This document shows, piece after piece, positions 54,103-62,602 of a DNA stretch of 64,000 nucleotides. The first letter of the stretch is position 1. Each line of letters begins with the position of its first letter. Under the pieces are notes generated by a model. It was not told the origin of the DNA, ran no database searches, and worked only from the letters and a program-made list of their open reading frames with translations. Origin of the DNA: an uncultured Brevibacillus sp. (GTDB lineage Bacteria; Bacillota; Bacilli; Brevibacillales; Brevibacillaceae); contig NZ_CANMZW010000002.1 in the NCBI RefSeq assembly GCF_947502445.1, positions 1-64,000 of the forward strand, given 5' to 3'. The translations under genes and the position numbers were made by a program.

Positions 54103-54391
54103 AACTACGGTCTACCCTATGCTAGTCTTCGGGTTTAAGGCGAGTTCGACATCGAAAATGGCGTTCACCTTCGAAGTCCGGTGCTCATGTAGTTTGCCTA
54201 CATTCCGCTCCTCCTTCGTACGATTCTCGCCATTTTCTCGGTGCTGAAAAGCCAACTTTTTGAACGTATAAGAATTTATAAGCGCGACGCTTATGAATTC
54301 TGGAACGCATAACAAGGTGCCTCAGCGTCCGCTTCTGGCATTACTTCGGTAAAACTAACCGCTAAAGCGCGGTCGCTCATCTTTGAAAAGT
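54103..54391. repeat. Structured non-coding intergenic element (possible dispersed repeat)
   Basis: About 290 nt without a credible gene but full of paired segments. An outer stem GAAAATGGCG (54154-54163) / CGCCATTTTC (54228-54237) encloses ATGTAG/CTACAT (54187-54203). A separate 14-bp hairpin follows, AGAATTTATAAGCG/CGCTTATGAATTCT at 54271-54301 with a 3-nt loop. A 67-codon open frame on the minus strand only follows these palindromes and looks like the kind of ORF annotated repeatedly in dispersed repeats. Copy number in the genome is not visible here. Confidence 0.5.
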
Positions 54392-54410
54392 CCTCGATAG
54401 AGGTTTTTTT
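54392..54410 (+). terminator. Terminator 290 nt after the BAAT-like gene
   Basis: CCTC-GATA-GAGG hairpin followed by seven T. The stem is short (4 bp, extendable by T-A pairs) but the tetraloop and T run are clear. Confidence 0.6.
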
Positions 54411-54432
54411 AACTCGAACTATATAGAAACAG

Positions 54433-54466
54433 GTAAAGCCTACTTTGATGACGAAGTAGGCTTTAC
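54433..54466. other. 13-bp perfect hairpin upstream of the HIT gene
   Basis: GTAAAGCCTACTT and AAGTAGGCTTTAC with an 8-nt loop, 34 nt before the HIT start codon. No T run. It could be a remnant terminator or a structure in the 5' leader. Confidence 0.5.
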
Positions 54467-54500
54467 TGCGTATTTCATATAGAAAGGAAGTTGACTAAAG

Positions 54501-54839
54501 ATGGACTGCATTTTTTGCAAAATTGTAAATGGGGAAATCCCCTCCAAGAAAGTATATGAGGATGAGCATGTGGTCGCCTTTCACGATATCAATCCGATTG
54601 CTCCCGTGCACGTACTCATGATCCCGAAAAAGCATATCCCATCCGTACTCGCGATAGAGCCGGAAGACAAGGAGCTGATCGGTCACCTCCACCTCTCCCT
54701 GCAAAAAGTAGCAGAGGAGATGGGCGTCACTGAACAGGGATTCCGTATCGTGACGAACATCGGTGAGCACGGTCAGCAGACGGTCTTCCATCTACACTAT
54801 CACCTGATCGGCGGCAAACAACTAAAATGGACCATGTAA
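54501..54839 (+). CDS. HIT family (histidine triad) nucleotide-binding protein
   Basis: 112-residue HINT-like protein that hydrolyses AMP-linked conjugates such as adenosine phosphoramidates. The family motif is complete: GQQTVFHLHYHLIGGK with the H-x-H-x-H triad at the C-terminus, plus the N-terminal CIFCKIVNGEIPSKKVYED with the CxxC zinc pair. ATG lies after AAAGGAAG. It is tail-to-tail with ypdA, whose stop lies only 4 nt away, so their 3' ends share no terminator that I can see. Confidence 0.93.
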   Translation: MDCIFCKIVNGEIPSKKVYEDEHVVAFHDINPIAPVHVLMIPKKHIPSVLAIEPEDKELIGHLHLSLQKVAEEMGVTEQGFRIVTNIGEHGQQTVFHLHYHLIGGKQLKWTM

Positions 54840-54843
54840 AAGC

Positions 54844-55821
54844 TTAATCTCGCATCTGCGATGTGATGTGGCGGGCGATTCCTTCTCCGTGAAAACGGCC
54901 ATTCTCAATAAAGATGGCATTCGCGTGCTGGCCCGCCGCGATCACACCCGCAATGTAAAGATGTGGAACGTTCGTTTCCATCGTATCAGCGTCATGCTGC
55001 GGGATGCCCGAATCTGGATCGGTTTTCACTCCTAGTGAATGCAAAAAAGTGCGGTCTGGACGATAGCCAATCAGGGAGAATACGTGATCATTATCCAAGC
55101 TGATCACCTCTGTACCCGTGTTTACATGGATTGTACGCTCTTCAATACTTGCTACGTTGGCGCCAAAATACATGCGGATACGCCCCTTGTTGATCAGACT
55201 CTCAAATACAGGTCTGGTCCACGCCTTCACCTTCTCCGAAAGCTCTGGTCTGCGGCAAATGACAGTCACACGTGCTCCTGCCCGCTCCAGCTCCATCGCG
55301 GCATCGACTGCCGAGTTATTTCCTCCGACAACAGCTACATTCATCCCTGCATACGGATGCGCTTCCTTGTAAAACGATGAGACCTTGGGAAACTGCTCTC
55401 CTGGTACACCTAAACGGTTTGGATTGTCAAAATAACCAGTGGCGATAATCAAATTTTTGGTCTCGTACAAATGGGACGTCCCGTAGCGATCTGTTGTATT
55501 CACACGAAAGCCATCAGCTGTCTGGCCAGCCCCAATAACGGTCTCATAGACATTCACTCGGAGGTTTTCACGTGAAGCCACCAATCGGTAGTAGTTGAGA
55601 GCTTCTTGTCTCGTTGGCTTGTCATTCGCCGTCGCAAATGGAACACCACCGATCTCCAACAGCTCTGGAGTACTGTGAAAAATCATATATGTAGGGTAGC
55701 GATATATTGAATGAACAAGTGATCCCTTTTCAATGATGAGTGGATCAAGCCCGGCTCGCTTGCAGGCGATTGCTGCTGCAAGACCACAAGGTCCTCCCCC
55801 TACAATAAGTACGTCTTCCAT
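54844..55821 (-). CDS. ypdA: YpdA family putative bacillithiol disulfide reductase
   Basis: 325-residue FAD/NADPH flavoprotein proposed to reduce bacillithiol disulfide (Bdr). FAD motif VLIVGGGPCGLAAA at the N-terminus, with the single active-site Cys in GGGPCG (residue 12) typical of YpdA; NADPH motif VAVVGGNNSAVDAA near residue 165; and the C-terminal YIAGVIAAGQHANAIFIENGR. Length and motif order match B. subtilis YpdA. It differs from classic thioredoxin reductase by lacking a CxxC in the NADPH domain. No other bacillithiol genes are in this window. Confidence 0.9.
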   Translation of the reverse strand: MEDVLIVGGGPCGLAAAIACKRAGLDPLIIEKGSLVHSIYRYPTYMIFHSTPELLEIGGVPFATANDKPTRQEALNYYRLVASRENLRVNVYETVIGAGQTADGFRVNTTDRYGTSHLYETKNLIIATGYFDNPNRLGVPGEQFPKVSSFYKEAHPYAGMNVAVVGGNNSAVDAAMELERAGARVTVICRRPELSEKVKAWTRPVFESLINKGRIRMYFGANVASIEERTIHVNTGTEVISLDNDHVFSLIGYRPDRTFLHSLGVKTDPDSGIPQHDADTMETNVPHLYIAGVIAAGQHANAIFIENGRFHGEGIARHITSQMRD

Positions 55822-55970
55822 TTCTCTCCCGCCTCGTTTCTTTTCGTCTCTCTCCTATCATTGCCCTCTTATCATACCATACCGCTACTTTTTCTAATGC
55901 CTTCTCTTGGCATTCCTTTTACCAATAAATAGCCAATGAAAGACTGGTTATATCTCCTTATACTGGATGT

Positions 55971-57575
55971 ATGATGAATAAACAACGCATACATATTTGG
56001 TTTGTTTCACTTGTATTTCTGATGTACAGCCTTACGCTGGCCATTGGGGTACCCGCTTCAACAGCTTCAACAAACAACCTGCGAGACATCGGAAACAGCT
56101 ACGCACAAAAGCAGATTCGCTCGCTTCATGAAGCAGGTGTCATTGCCGGTGATGAAAATGGGTATTTCCACCCTACCAGTCCTGTCACTCGTGCAGAATT
56201 CGTAACGATGCTCAGTCGTACAGTAGGAATCAAGCCCGTTTCAGGAACTGTCGTCTCCTATACGGATGTCCCGAAAAGCTCATGGGCATACGGATACGTA
56301 CAGGCTGCGGCTGCCCTGAATATCGCAAACGGCATCGGTCCGACTACTTTTGCCCCGAAACGTACTATTTCTCGCGAAGAAGCGGCGGCTTTTCTCGTGC
56401 GGGCATTGGAACAAAATGCTTCCACCACGACAAGCCTGAACCTAAAAGATGCGAAAATGGTTTCGAACTGGGCACGCAACTCAGTCAGCAAAGCCATGCA
56501 AAATAATTGGCTGGTTGGCTACCAAGGATATTTCCGCCCTGGTGCTGCCCTCACTCGTCAAGAGACGGCCGTTATCCTACAGCGAATTCTGGATGATTTG
56601 AATGCACAGACAACTGCTAGTCAGCCACTCGTATCACTAGGCTGGCAGTACCAATCCACAACGGAGGAATTTATTGCTCAAGTAAAAAAGAGTGGCGTCA
56701 ACACACTGTCTCCCCGATGGTATTTCCTGCAAAAAGACGGTACAGTGAGTGACTTCTCTGATGCTTCACTCGTTAACTGGGCTCATGACAACGGCAAACA
56801 GGTTTGGGCTCTCTTTGGAAACAAATTTGATTCCGCTGCTACGCATGCCGCGCTGTCTGATGCAGGCAAACGCAAGGCAATCGTGCAAAAATTGTCAGGC
56901 TTTATTGACAAGTATCAATTGGATGGGATCAATGTCGATTTCGAAGGCGTTGCCCCTGGTGACCGTAATAACTTTACGCTGTTTATCCAGGAGCTGGCTA
57001 CTGCCCTGCACGCAAAGGGCACAGTTCTTTCAGTCGATATTCCACCCGACTCTGGGACGGATTGGAGCGAGCCCTACGACTTCGCAGAGCTGGCAAAATA
57101 TGCAGACTATCTCGTATTGATGGCTTATGAAGAACATTGGGTCGGAGGGACCAAGTCAGGCTCAGTCGCTTCCCTGCCTTGGATAAAAAAGATTATCTCC
57201 GATTTGCTTGCTGAAATGCCCGCGAAAAAGCTGATTGTTGGTTTGCCGCTCTATACGCGCGACTGGTATCAGTCAGGCAAGCAATTGCAGTCAGTCGATC
57301 TGAGTATCCCAGAATCGTATCAGCTTATTTCACAATACAAGGCGAGTACGACATGGGATGATTCTGTTGGACAATACCGATCTACCTACAAAAAACTAGG
57401 AGTGACACACACAATCTGGCTGGAGGAAAGCCGATCAATGGGGTTGAAAGTACAGGCAAGCCTGCAGTGGGAAATAGGAGGATTGGCTTACTGGTATGTC
57501 GGTTCTGAATCCACCGATATGTGGACGGCCATTGCCAACTCGATTACGCTTAAGCAGGCGCGTACAAGACTGTAA
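55971..57575 (+). CDS. SLH-domain glycoside hydrolase family 18 protein
   Basis: 534-residue secreted protein. Signal peptide (MNKQRIHIWFVSLVFLMY... up to about residue 33), then three SLH motifs (about 34-90, 95-150, 155-210; e.g. SPVTRAEFVTMLSRT, ISREEAAAFLVRA, LTRQETAVILQRI) that anchor it to pyruvylated secondary cell-wall polymer. A GH18 catalytic barrel (about 220-530) has the active-site motif DGINVDFEGV and the acid Glu in it. Relatives (YaaH/SleL/CwlV-type) cut peptidoglycan at N-acetylglucosamine bonds or chitin. The ribosome site is weak. Single gene, with a strong terminator. Confidence 0.9.
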   Translation: MMNKQRIHIWFVSLVFLMYSLTLAIGVPASTASTNNLRDIGNSYAQKQIRSLHEAGVIAGDENGYFHPTSPVTRAEFVTMLSRTVGIKPVSGTVVSYTDVPKSSWAYGYVQAAAALNIANGIGPTTFAPKRTISREEAAAFLVRALEQNASTTTSLNLKDAKMVSNWARNSVSKAMQNNWLVGYQGYFRPGAALTRQETAVILQRILDDLNAQTTASQPLVSLGWQYQSTTEEFIAQVKKSGVNTLSPRWYFLQKDGTVSDFSDASLVNWAHDNGKQVWALFGNKFDSAATHAALSDAGKRKAIVQKLSGFIDKYQLDGINVDFEGVAPGDRNNFTLFIQELATALHAKGTVLSVDIPPDSGTDWSEPYDFAELAKYADYLVLMAYEEHWVGGTKSGSVASLPWIKKIISDLLAEMPAKKLIVGLPLYTRDWYQSGKQLQSVDLSIPESYQLISQYKASTTWDDSVGQYRSTYKKLGVTHTIWLEESRSMGLKVQASLQWEIGGLAYWYVGSESTDMWTAIANSITLKQARTRL

Positions 57576-57587
57576 GAATTAATAAGC

Positions 57588-57648
57588 AAAGATGATTGTG
57601 GGTACCCCTTACACTGCTTAACTTGGGCTCTCACAATCATCTTTTTTT
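57588..57648. terminator. Terminator after the GH18 gene
   Basis: AAAGATGATTGTG and CACAATCATCTTT arms (13 bp) enclose about 29 nt, with T7 on the plus strand. A-rich 5' flank gives a partial signal on the minus strand for the convergent small gene. Confidence 0.85.
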
Positions 57649-57679
57649 GCAATCGGCATGAACTGCTTGCAGCTTCGTC

Positions 57680-57844
57680 TTAATAAGTACCAGATGAGCC
57701 TGCTCCACCAGGATGTTTGGGAGGCTCGATCACCTCTTTTTCGGAATTGCTTCGGGTCTCAAATAAATCGGGTATCCCTGCTGAATGTGTACCCAGCTTT
57801 TTCAGTTCCTTATTCTCCACTTCCTGATTAGCCTTGTCGCTCAT
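57680..57844 (-). CDS. Small hydrophilic protein, 54 residues
   Basis: Small charged protein opening MSDKANQEVENKELKKLG and ending PPKHPGGAGSSG, with no hydrophobic core. ATG 57844 lies 7 nt after GAGGAG, a convincing site. It resembles in style the small acidic proteins of sporulating Firmicutes and belongs to a local cluster of four or more such genes up to 60 kb. No family recognised; its terminator is probably the shared one just downstream. Confidence 0.65.
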   Translation of the reverse strand: MSDKANQEVENKELKKLGTHSAGIPDLFETRSNSEKEVIEPPKHPGGAGSSGTY

Positions 57845-58044
57845 CTGATCACTCCTCACCATCAATAATTACAACCTCAAGTAGTTTGTCTCAAAAGTAT
57901 GGATTCTAGACACTCTATAGCCAATAACCTCCTATTGTCTTGCCCATAACGATAGCGTATATTTAAATGCTACCCCCACATTCTCCTTTCACATCCCTAG
58001 TCGTTTGATAAGATTAGCACTGAATAGATAAGGAGGAATCAACA

Positions 58045-58629
58045 GTGAAGATGGAAATCTTAGATAACCGGACCATTTCGATTTTTCTGAATGAGACCGA
58101 ACTTTCATCTCGGGGTTATAACCATGATGATCATGAGGCGAGCCTCGCTCTTATCAATCATTGGATAGATGAAGCTCTCCTTTTTGCCGAATCGACTCAC
58201 GACTTTCCAGCCATTGATATGCCTTGCCGTACTGAAGTAGCTCTTGTCCCTTCCCAAGGTATGTATATTACGATTACACTTACGGATCATCCTGAAGAAA
58301 AGGAAGAAATTGCTCCTTCAAGTAATTCGGATCGTTCTACTGTTTTCTTCGCATTTCGAGACTTCGAAGACATCACACGGTTCGCAGCGAAAATCCGTGT
58401 AGAATTGCGGAAAAACGGAAAGCTTTATGTCTTTCATGATGATTACTTGCTTCTTTTGCAAGAATCTGAGTTTTCGTTGACAGCAAATTATGAAGACGCG
58501 TGCTCTATCGCAAGTGAATATGGTGAAAAAAATACGGATGATACCGTTGAGGTCGTCGATACCTACGGAAAAGTCATTTTTGAGAAAAATGCTATCTATG
58601 AGATATCTCGCCTCTTCCCTTGTGACTGA
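58045..58629 (+). CDS. MecA-family adaptor paralogue
   Basis: 194 residues with the MecA layout: an N-terminal substrate-binding part (MEILDNRTISIFLNETELSSRGYNHDD, comparable to the MecA opening) and a C-terminal ClpC-binding domain (VFFAFRDFEDITRFAAKI, LYVFHDDYLLLL, YGKVIFEKNAI). MecA proteins deliver ComK and other substrates to ClpCP. The acidic linker here is short, so it resembles YpbH more than MecA itself. GTG start 8 nt after GGAGG, with ATG two codons on. Single gene with its own terminator. Substrates are unknown. Confidence 0.75.
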   Translation: MKMEILDNRTISIFLNETELSSRGYNHDDHEASLALINHWIDEALLFAESTHDFPAIDMPCRTEVALVPSQGMYITITLTDHPEEKEEIAPSSNSDRSTVFFAFRDFEDITRFAAKIRVELRKNGKLYVFHDDYLLLLQESEFSLTANYEDACSIASEYGEKNTDDTVEVVDTYGKVIFEKNAIYEISRLFPCD

Positions 58630-58664
58630 AAAAATGAACTCTCTCTTGATTGGTTGTACACATG

Positions 58665-58699
58665 AAGCCACCCTTATCTGGGCTGGCTTTTTCTTTTTT
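58665..58699 (+). terminator. Terminator after the MecA-like gene
   Basis: AAGCCACCC ... GGGCTGGCTT stem with TTTTTCTTTTTT downstream, 36 nt past the stop. Confidence 0.8.
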
Positions 58700-58745
58700 G
58701 GATGAATTTCATTTTCCATATTCATACTGAAAAGGAGGAATTTCC

Positions 58746-58863
58746 GTTCCGCAACAGCCGAAGAATGGTATCTTTTTCTGCCGGGATACCTAGATCCTTA
58801 AACAAAAGAGGCTTGCGGAAAAGTGCTGGTACAAATTCCTATAGGGCAGAATACGTTAGTTAG
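58746..58863 (+). pseudogene. Possible broken micro-gene
   Basis: A GGAGG at 58735-58739 is followed by GTT rather than a start codon. From there the frame reads VPQQPKNGIF and then hits a stop, but deleting one T from a T5 run (58773-58777) joins it to SAGIPRSLNKRGLRKSAG and on to a stop at 58861. The joined sequence of about 38 residues looks protein-like and basic. Whether this was ever a gene cannot be settled here. Confidence 0.25.
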
Positions 58864-58891
58864 GTACTCTTTTGCATAAATTATTACTAGG

Positions 58892-59032
58892 ATGTACGAT
58901 CCATCCTATTACAAGAGCACATCTCAGACAGAGAAAGGGTTAGCTGTTACGCATGAACAAGCAAGTGATGTATACGTAGAAGGTACGAACGATGGAAACA
59001 TTGATGAAAAAACAAGGGAGAATAATGTGTAG
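58892..59032 (+). CDS. Small DUF4025-like protein, 46 residues
   Basis: ATG at 58892 to TAG at 59030, a hydrophilic product opening MYDPSYYKSTSQTEKG and containing LAVTHEQASDVYVEGTNDG, which resembles the THEQ...DxYxEG core of the small DUF4025/YozQ proteins of Bacillales. An in-frame stop sits five codons upstream, so no longer version is possible. The ribosome site is poor (TAGG just before ATG), which lowers confidence. A terminator follows 50 nt downstream. Confidence 0.5.
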   Translation: MYDPSYYKSTSQTEKGLAVTHEQASDVYVEGTNDGNIDEKTRENNV

Positions 59033-59081
59033 GTACCTCAACCTGTTGTGGGACATGCTTAAAGCACCATGTGAGACTTGG

Positions 59082-59111
59082 AAAAAACCGTCCTTATCTG
59101 GGACGGTTTTT
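59082..59111. terminator. Bidirectional terminator
   Basis: AAAACCGTCC / GGACGGTTTT perfect 10-bp stem with a 7-nt loop and T/A runs on both sides, between the DUF4025-like gene (+) and the small gene ending at 59118 (-). Confidence 0.9.
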
Positions 59112-59117
59112 GTCTGA

Positions 59118-59270
59118 TTAATCGTTTTGGCGAACAGTGTCCGCATTATTTGTCCATCCCCAGCTCTCAATCTGTGGTTCCTCACGATCCTTCTCGGATA
59201 CATCCTTTGTGGATGGTGTATTAGTTTGCTTCATTTCTTCATCAGGTTTCAAGCTAGCTCGCAGATCCAT
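59118..59270 (-). CDS. Small acidic hydrophilic protein, 50 residues
   Basis: Charged, Asp/Glu/Lys-rich small protein opening MDLRASLKPDEEMKQ, ending SWGWTNNADTVRQND. ATG 59270 follows AAAGGAGGAGAACC, the best ribosome site in this cluster; the open frame runs further upstream without support. No hydrophobic segment. It lies 29 nt downstream of the next small gene on the same strand, so the two are probably co-transcribed. No family recognised. Confidence 0.6.
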   Translation of the reverse strand: MDLRASLKPDEEMKQTNTPSTKDVSEKDREEPQIESWGWTNNADTVRQND

Positions 59271-59299
59271 GGTTCTCCTCCTTTGTTTTCTCATGATAG

Positions 59300-59635
59300 T
59301 TACTCGGGAGAATAGCCCTCTGATTCGTTTGTTAAGCCCTGATATTGGGTAAGCGCTGAAATCAGTTCTGGGCATGTATCTCTATTTGCTTCTGCAATCT
59401 TTTTCAGATCGAAATACACTTCTGATAAAGCAAACAGCGGGTTCTTCGTTTCCATGGACTGCTGGAGCGCCGATCTGGTAACGACACCATTTGTTTGCAA
59501 AAAGAACGACTCTGCCGAGGTCTTTTCGATATTCTGCCTCACTTCCTCCAATTGTGCTTGCAATTGTTGTGGGAACATCCCCTTATGCTGCTCGATATTT
59601 TCCAGAATCGTAAGGACATAATCTTTTTTGGTCAT
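59300..59635 (-). CDS. Hypothetical helical protein, 111 residues
   Basis: Predominantly helical cytoplasmic protein: MTKKDYVLTILENIEQHKGMF (truncated here as a landmark), QQLQAQLEEVRQNIEKTSAES (coiled-coil-like) and a second helix pair around NPLFALSEVYFDLKKIAEAN. ATG 59635 follows AAAGGATGG by about 9 nt. It is divergent from the 95-residue gene that starts at 59775. No domain or catalytic motif is recognised; it is probably the first gene of a two-gene unit with the 50-residue protein downstream. Confidence 0.6.
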   Translation of the reverse strand: MTKKDYVLTILENIEQHKGMFPQQLQAQLEEVRQNIEKTSAESFFLQTNGVVTRSALQQSMETKNPLFALSEVYFDLKKIAEANRDTCPELISALTQYQGLTNESEGYSPE

Positions 59636-59774
59636 AATGATTGCCATCCTTTCATCCAAGCTACCCGACTATTTTGCCCGAATGAAGAAAAACACATCCG
59701 AGAGCATAGAACTCGAAACCAAATGGCTCCTCTTATCGTATTTTCTAGGAGAATTCTTGTTGTGGAGGTGCACA

Positions 59775-60062
59775 ATGGGCTATTTTTCCCGCTTGGTTGA
59801 CAACTTTTTTTCATTTGAATGCATTGCCCCCTGGATAACGGAAGACGAGCTACAGCAACATATTCGTTTGCTGCAAACACAAAAATGGTTTCTGATGTGG
59901 CTTTTGGACGAGAAGAATCAATACTTGCTGCACCATAATTATCAGGTTGCCAATCTTTTAATTGATAAGGATTACGTCCAGCAGCTTCTTACGCAACCGG
60001 ACGCGCAGACACAATTTTTGCAATCGATGGAGCAGCTGAAAAATACGTATGACTGGAAGTAA
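59775..60062 (+). CDS. Hypothetical protein, 95 residues
   Basis: Small protein with an aromatic N-terminus (MGYFSRLVDNFFSFECIAPW) and alpha-helical Gln/Leu-rich segments (ELQQHIRLLQTQKWFLMWLL, YVQQLLTQPDAQTQFLQSM). ATG 59775 lies 6 nt after GGAGG. It has one cysteine and no clear membrane span; the segment around WFLMWLL is amphipathic rather than transmembrane. Convergent with tdh; only the minus strand has a proper terminator between them. Not recognised. Confidence 0.6.
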   Translation: MGYFSRLVDNFFSFECIAPWITEDELQQHIRLLQTQKWFLMWLLDEKNQYLLHHNYQVANLLIDKDYVQQLLTQPDAQTQFLQSMEQLKNTYDWK

Positions 60063-60081
60063 ACTCCGGTCAAGAAAGTGG

Positions 60082-60120
60082 AAAAAAAACTGCCACCCTG
60101 TTGATTACAGGAGGTGGCAG
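60082..60120 (-). terminator. Terminator after the tdh-kbl operon
   Basis: CTGCCACC/GGTGGCAG 8-bp stem with an inner CTGT...ACAG pair; on the minus strand a T8 run follows. 23 nt past the tdh stop. Confidence 0.85.
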
Positions 60121-60142
60121 CTATACGTGCTATTCTATAAGA

Positions 60143-61105
60143 TTAACCGACCTTTTGCAGCAGCTTTCCCCGCAATTTTGCCAGCATGTCTTCTGTCATC
60201 TTATTCAAATCATACTCTGCTTTGAAACCCCATTCCTGCACAGCAGCTGTCGCATCAATCGAATTCGGCCAGCTATCCGCAATCGCTTGACGAACCGGAT
60301 CTACCTCGTAAGAAAGCTTGAACTCAGGAATATGCTTGCGAATCGATGCAGCTACATCCTCTGGCTCGATACTCATCGCAGTTACGTTAAACGCATTGCG
60401 GTGAATGAGCTTGGATGCATCTGCTTCCATCAGCCCGACAATCGCATTGAGCGCATCTGGCATGTACATCATGTCCATATAAGTGCCTTTTCCGATATAA
60501 GAGGTGTACTCTTTGTTTTGAATCGCTTTGTAGTAAATATCAACCGCATAGTCTGTCGTTCCTCCACCTGGAGGTGCTACGTAAGAAATGAGACCAGGGA
60601 AACGTACACCGCGCGTATCTACCCCAAATTTTTGGTAGTAGTAGTCGCACAGCAGTTCACCAGATACTTTATTTACGCCATACATCGTCGTAGGACGCTG
60701 AATCGTATCTTGTGGCGTATTGTCTTTTGGCGTGGACGGACCAAACGCACCTATGGAGCTAGGGGTGAAGAACTGGCAGTTCAACTCGCGTGCAGCTTCC
60801 AGAGCGTTTACTAATCCGCCCATGTTCAGGTTCCATGCCAGAAGCGGCTTTGCTTCTGCTGTTGCGGACAAGAGTGCTGCCAAATGCATAATCGTATCCA
60901 CCTGATGTTTTTTGGCAAGCTCAAACATCCGCTCCCCATCCGTTACATCCAACACCTCAAACGGCCCTGCTTGCACTACTGGATCGTCTTCTTTTTTGCG
61001 AATATCGGTCGCTACAACCTGATCAGCACCATACACATCACGCAGCTTTGTGATCAGCTCGGACCCGATCTGCCCCAACGCCCCTGTTACCAGAATCTTT
61101 TTCAT
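60143..61105 (-). CDS. tdh: L-threonine 3-dehydrogenase (SDR type)
   Basis: 320-residue extended short-chain dehydrogenase oxidising L-threonine to 2-amino-3-ketobutyrate. NAD motif [12 protein letters not shown] at the N-terminus, active-site Ser in [10 protein letters not shown], Tyr and Lys in [12 protein letters not shown] (Y-x-x-x-K). The VRFPGLISY and [13 protein letters not shown] segments distinguish the SDR-type TDH from the zinc-type enzyme. Start ATG overlaps the kbl stop (ATGA), so the two are coupled. Together with kbl it converts threonine to glycine and acetyl-CoA. Confidence 0.93.
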   Translation of the reverse strand: MKKILVTGALGQIGSELITKLRDVYGADQVVATDIRKKEDDPVVQAGPFEVLDVTDGERMFELAKKHQVDTIMHLAALLSATAEAKPLLAWNLNMGGLVNALEAARELNCQFFTPSSIGAFGPSTPKDNTPQDTIQRPTTMYGVNKVSGELLCDYYYQKFGVDTRGVRFPGLISYVAPPGGGTTDYAVDIYYKAIQNKEYTSYIGKGTYMDMMYMPDALNAIVGLMEADASKLIHRNAFNVTAMSIEPEDVAASIRKHIPEFKLSYEVDPVRQAIADSWPNSIDATAAVQEWGFKAEYDLNKMTEDMLAKLRGKLLQKVG

Positions 61106-62295
61106 TTGAGAATCCCCATTTCTTTGCCTACTTTTTCATAGATGCTCAGGGCTTGATCCAGCATTTCTTTTGTATGTGCTGCCGTTGGCATGTTGCGTAC
61201 GCGACCTGTGCCTTTTGCTACAGTTGGGAACACAATCGCTTTCGCATATACGCCTTCTGCATAGAGACGTTTACTGAACTCTTGTGTCTGCGACTCATCA
61301 CCGATGATGCATGGAGTAATCGGTGTTTCACTCTCACCAATGTTAAAGCCGAGCTCTTTCAAGCCTTTTTTCAAATAATTGCCGTTATCCCATAGCTTGT
61401 CATGCAGCTCTGTACTATTTTGCAAAATATCGATAGCTGCAATCGATGCAGCCACATCTGCAGGTGTCAACGCTGTGGAGAACAGGAATGGTCTACTGCG
61501 GACCTTGAGCCAGTCGACCAGCTCTTGGCGACCAGCTACATAGCCACCGACTACGCCAATCGCTTTGGAAAGAGTTCCGATCTGGAAGTCGATTTTGTCA
61601 GACAGGCCAAAATGCTTCACAGTTCCTGCACCTTTTCCCAAAACACCGGAGCCATGTGCATCATCTACGTACGTAATCAAATCGAATTCTTCGGCAACCT
61701 CCACAATTTCAGGAAGCTTGGCAACGTCACCATCCATGGAGAAGACTCCATCTGTGATGACCATCAATTTCTTATATTTACCGGACTCTTTTGCTTCTTT
61801 AGCTTTCGCGCGCAGATCATCAATATCGGAGTGATTGACGCGAATGATTTGTGCACGAGACAGTCGGCAGCCATCAATAATCGAAGCATGGTTCAACTCG
61901 TCGGACAAAATGGCATCATCTTTGTCCATGACCGCCGAGATCGCAGCCATATTGCAGTTAAAGCCGGACTGATAAGCGATTGCTGCTTCTGTGTGCTTGA
62001 AAGCTGCAAGCTTTTCTTCGAGCTGTGTATGAAGCTCAAGCGTACCGTTGATAGTCCGAACTGCACCGGCACCTACCCCATACTTTTGTGCAGCAGCAAC
62101 AGCCGCATCAATAAGACGTTGATCTGTTGCCAGACCGAGGTAGTTATTGGAGGAAAGATTGATCAGTTTTTTTCCAGAGATCGTGATGACCGGGCCATTT
62201 GCACTTTGCAATGGATCGATGACATTGTACAGACCTTTGCTTTTCAGATCAGTCAAATTTTCTTGTAAAAAATGCTCCAATGTTTTGCTCGCCAA
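61102..62295 (-). CDS. kbl: 2-amino-3-ketobutyrate CoA ligase (glycine C-acetyltransferase)
   Basis: PLP-dependent alpha-oxoamine synthase splitting 2-amino-3-ketobutyrate with CoA into glycine and acetyl-CoA. Motifs: [38 protein letters not shown] and the PLP-lysine in [12 protein letters not shown]. Start TTG 62295 has GGAGG 8 nt upstream and gives 397 residues, the usual length; the open frame continues 21 codons further upstream without support. First gene of the kbl-tdh operon. The 250 nt upstream hold a candidate TTGATT/AATATA promoter pair (17 nt spacing) on the minus strand. Confidence 0.94.
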   Translation of the reverse strand: MASKTLEHFLQENLTDLKSKGLYNVIDPLQSANGPVITISGKKLINLSSNNYLGLATDQRLIDAAVAAAQKYGVGAGAVRTINGTLELHTQLEEKLAAFKHTEAAIAYQSGFNCNMAAISAVMDKDDAILSDELNHASIIDGCRLSRAQIIRVNHSDIDDLRAKAKEAKESGKYKKLMVITDGVFSMDGDVAKLPEIVEVAEEFDLITYVDDAHGSGVLGKGAGTVKHFGLSDKIDFQIGTLSKAIGVVGGYVAGRQELVDWLKVRSRPFLFSTALTPADVAASIAAIDILQNSTELHDKLWDNGNYLKKGLKELGFNIGESETPITPCIIGDESQTQEFSKRLYAEGVYAKAIVFPTVAKGTGRVRNMPTAAHTKEMLDQALSIYEKVGKEMGILK

Positions 62296-62551
62296 CGAGA
62301 ATCCCTCCAGCATTCGACCATGGACTGTACACGTGCGGACAGCTTTCGTAATTTCCACAAAAACAAATGTACACTCCGCATGGACGTTATATTTTTATTA
62401 AAACGCTCTAAATCAACCTTATTTACTAATAGGTTACCACCATTTTCATATAATGTCCATATGACAAAGACATAATCGAACGCGCTTTCACAAAAAATTT
62501 TGTCTCTCCCCATTAACTTCTCCTTCTCGAGCAATCTTAGACTTAGCGGTG

Positions 62552-62599
62552 AAAAAACAAAAAACCACTCTCCACTTTTTTCAAGTGGAATGTGGTTTT
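62552..62599 (-). terminator. Terminator after the [2Fe-2S] protein gene
   Basis: Minus-strand AAAACCAC...CCACTT and AAGTGG...GTGGTTTT form a two-part stem followed by long T-rich sequence; it overlaps the end of the [2Fe-2S] protein stop region by 4 nt distance. Confidence 0.85.
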
Positions 62600-62602
62600 G
62601 CC

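Noticed and set aside
54112-54315. 67-codon minus-strand ORF in the palindromic intergenic block
   Set aside because: Its codons follow the inverted repeats, it has no ribosome site and no recognisable domain; treated as repeat sequence.
61402-62268. 288-codon plus-strand ORF antisense to kbl
   Set aside because: Shadow of the strongly recognised kbl coding sequence.
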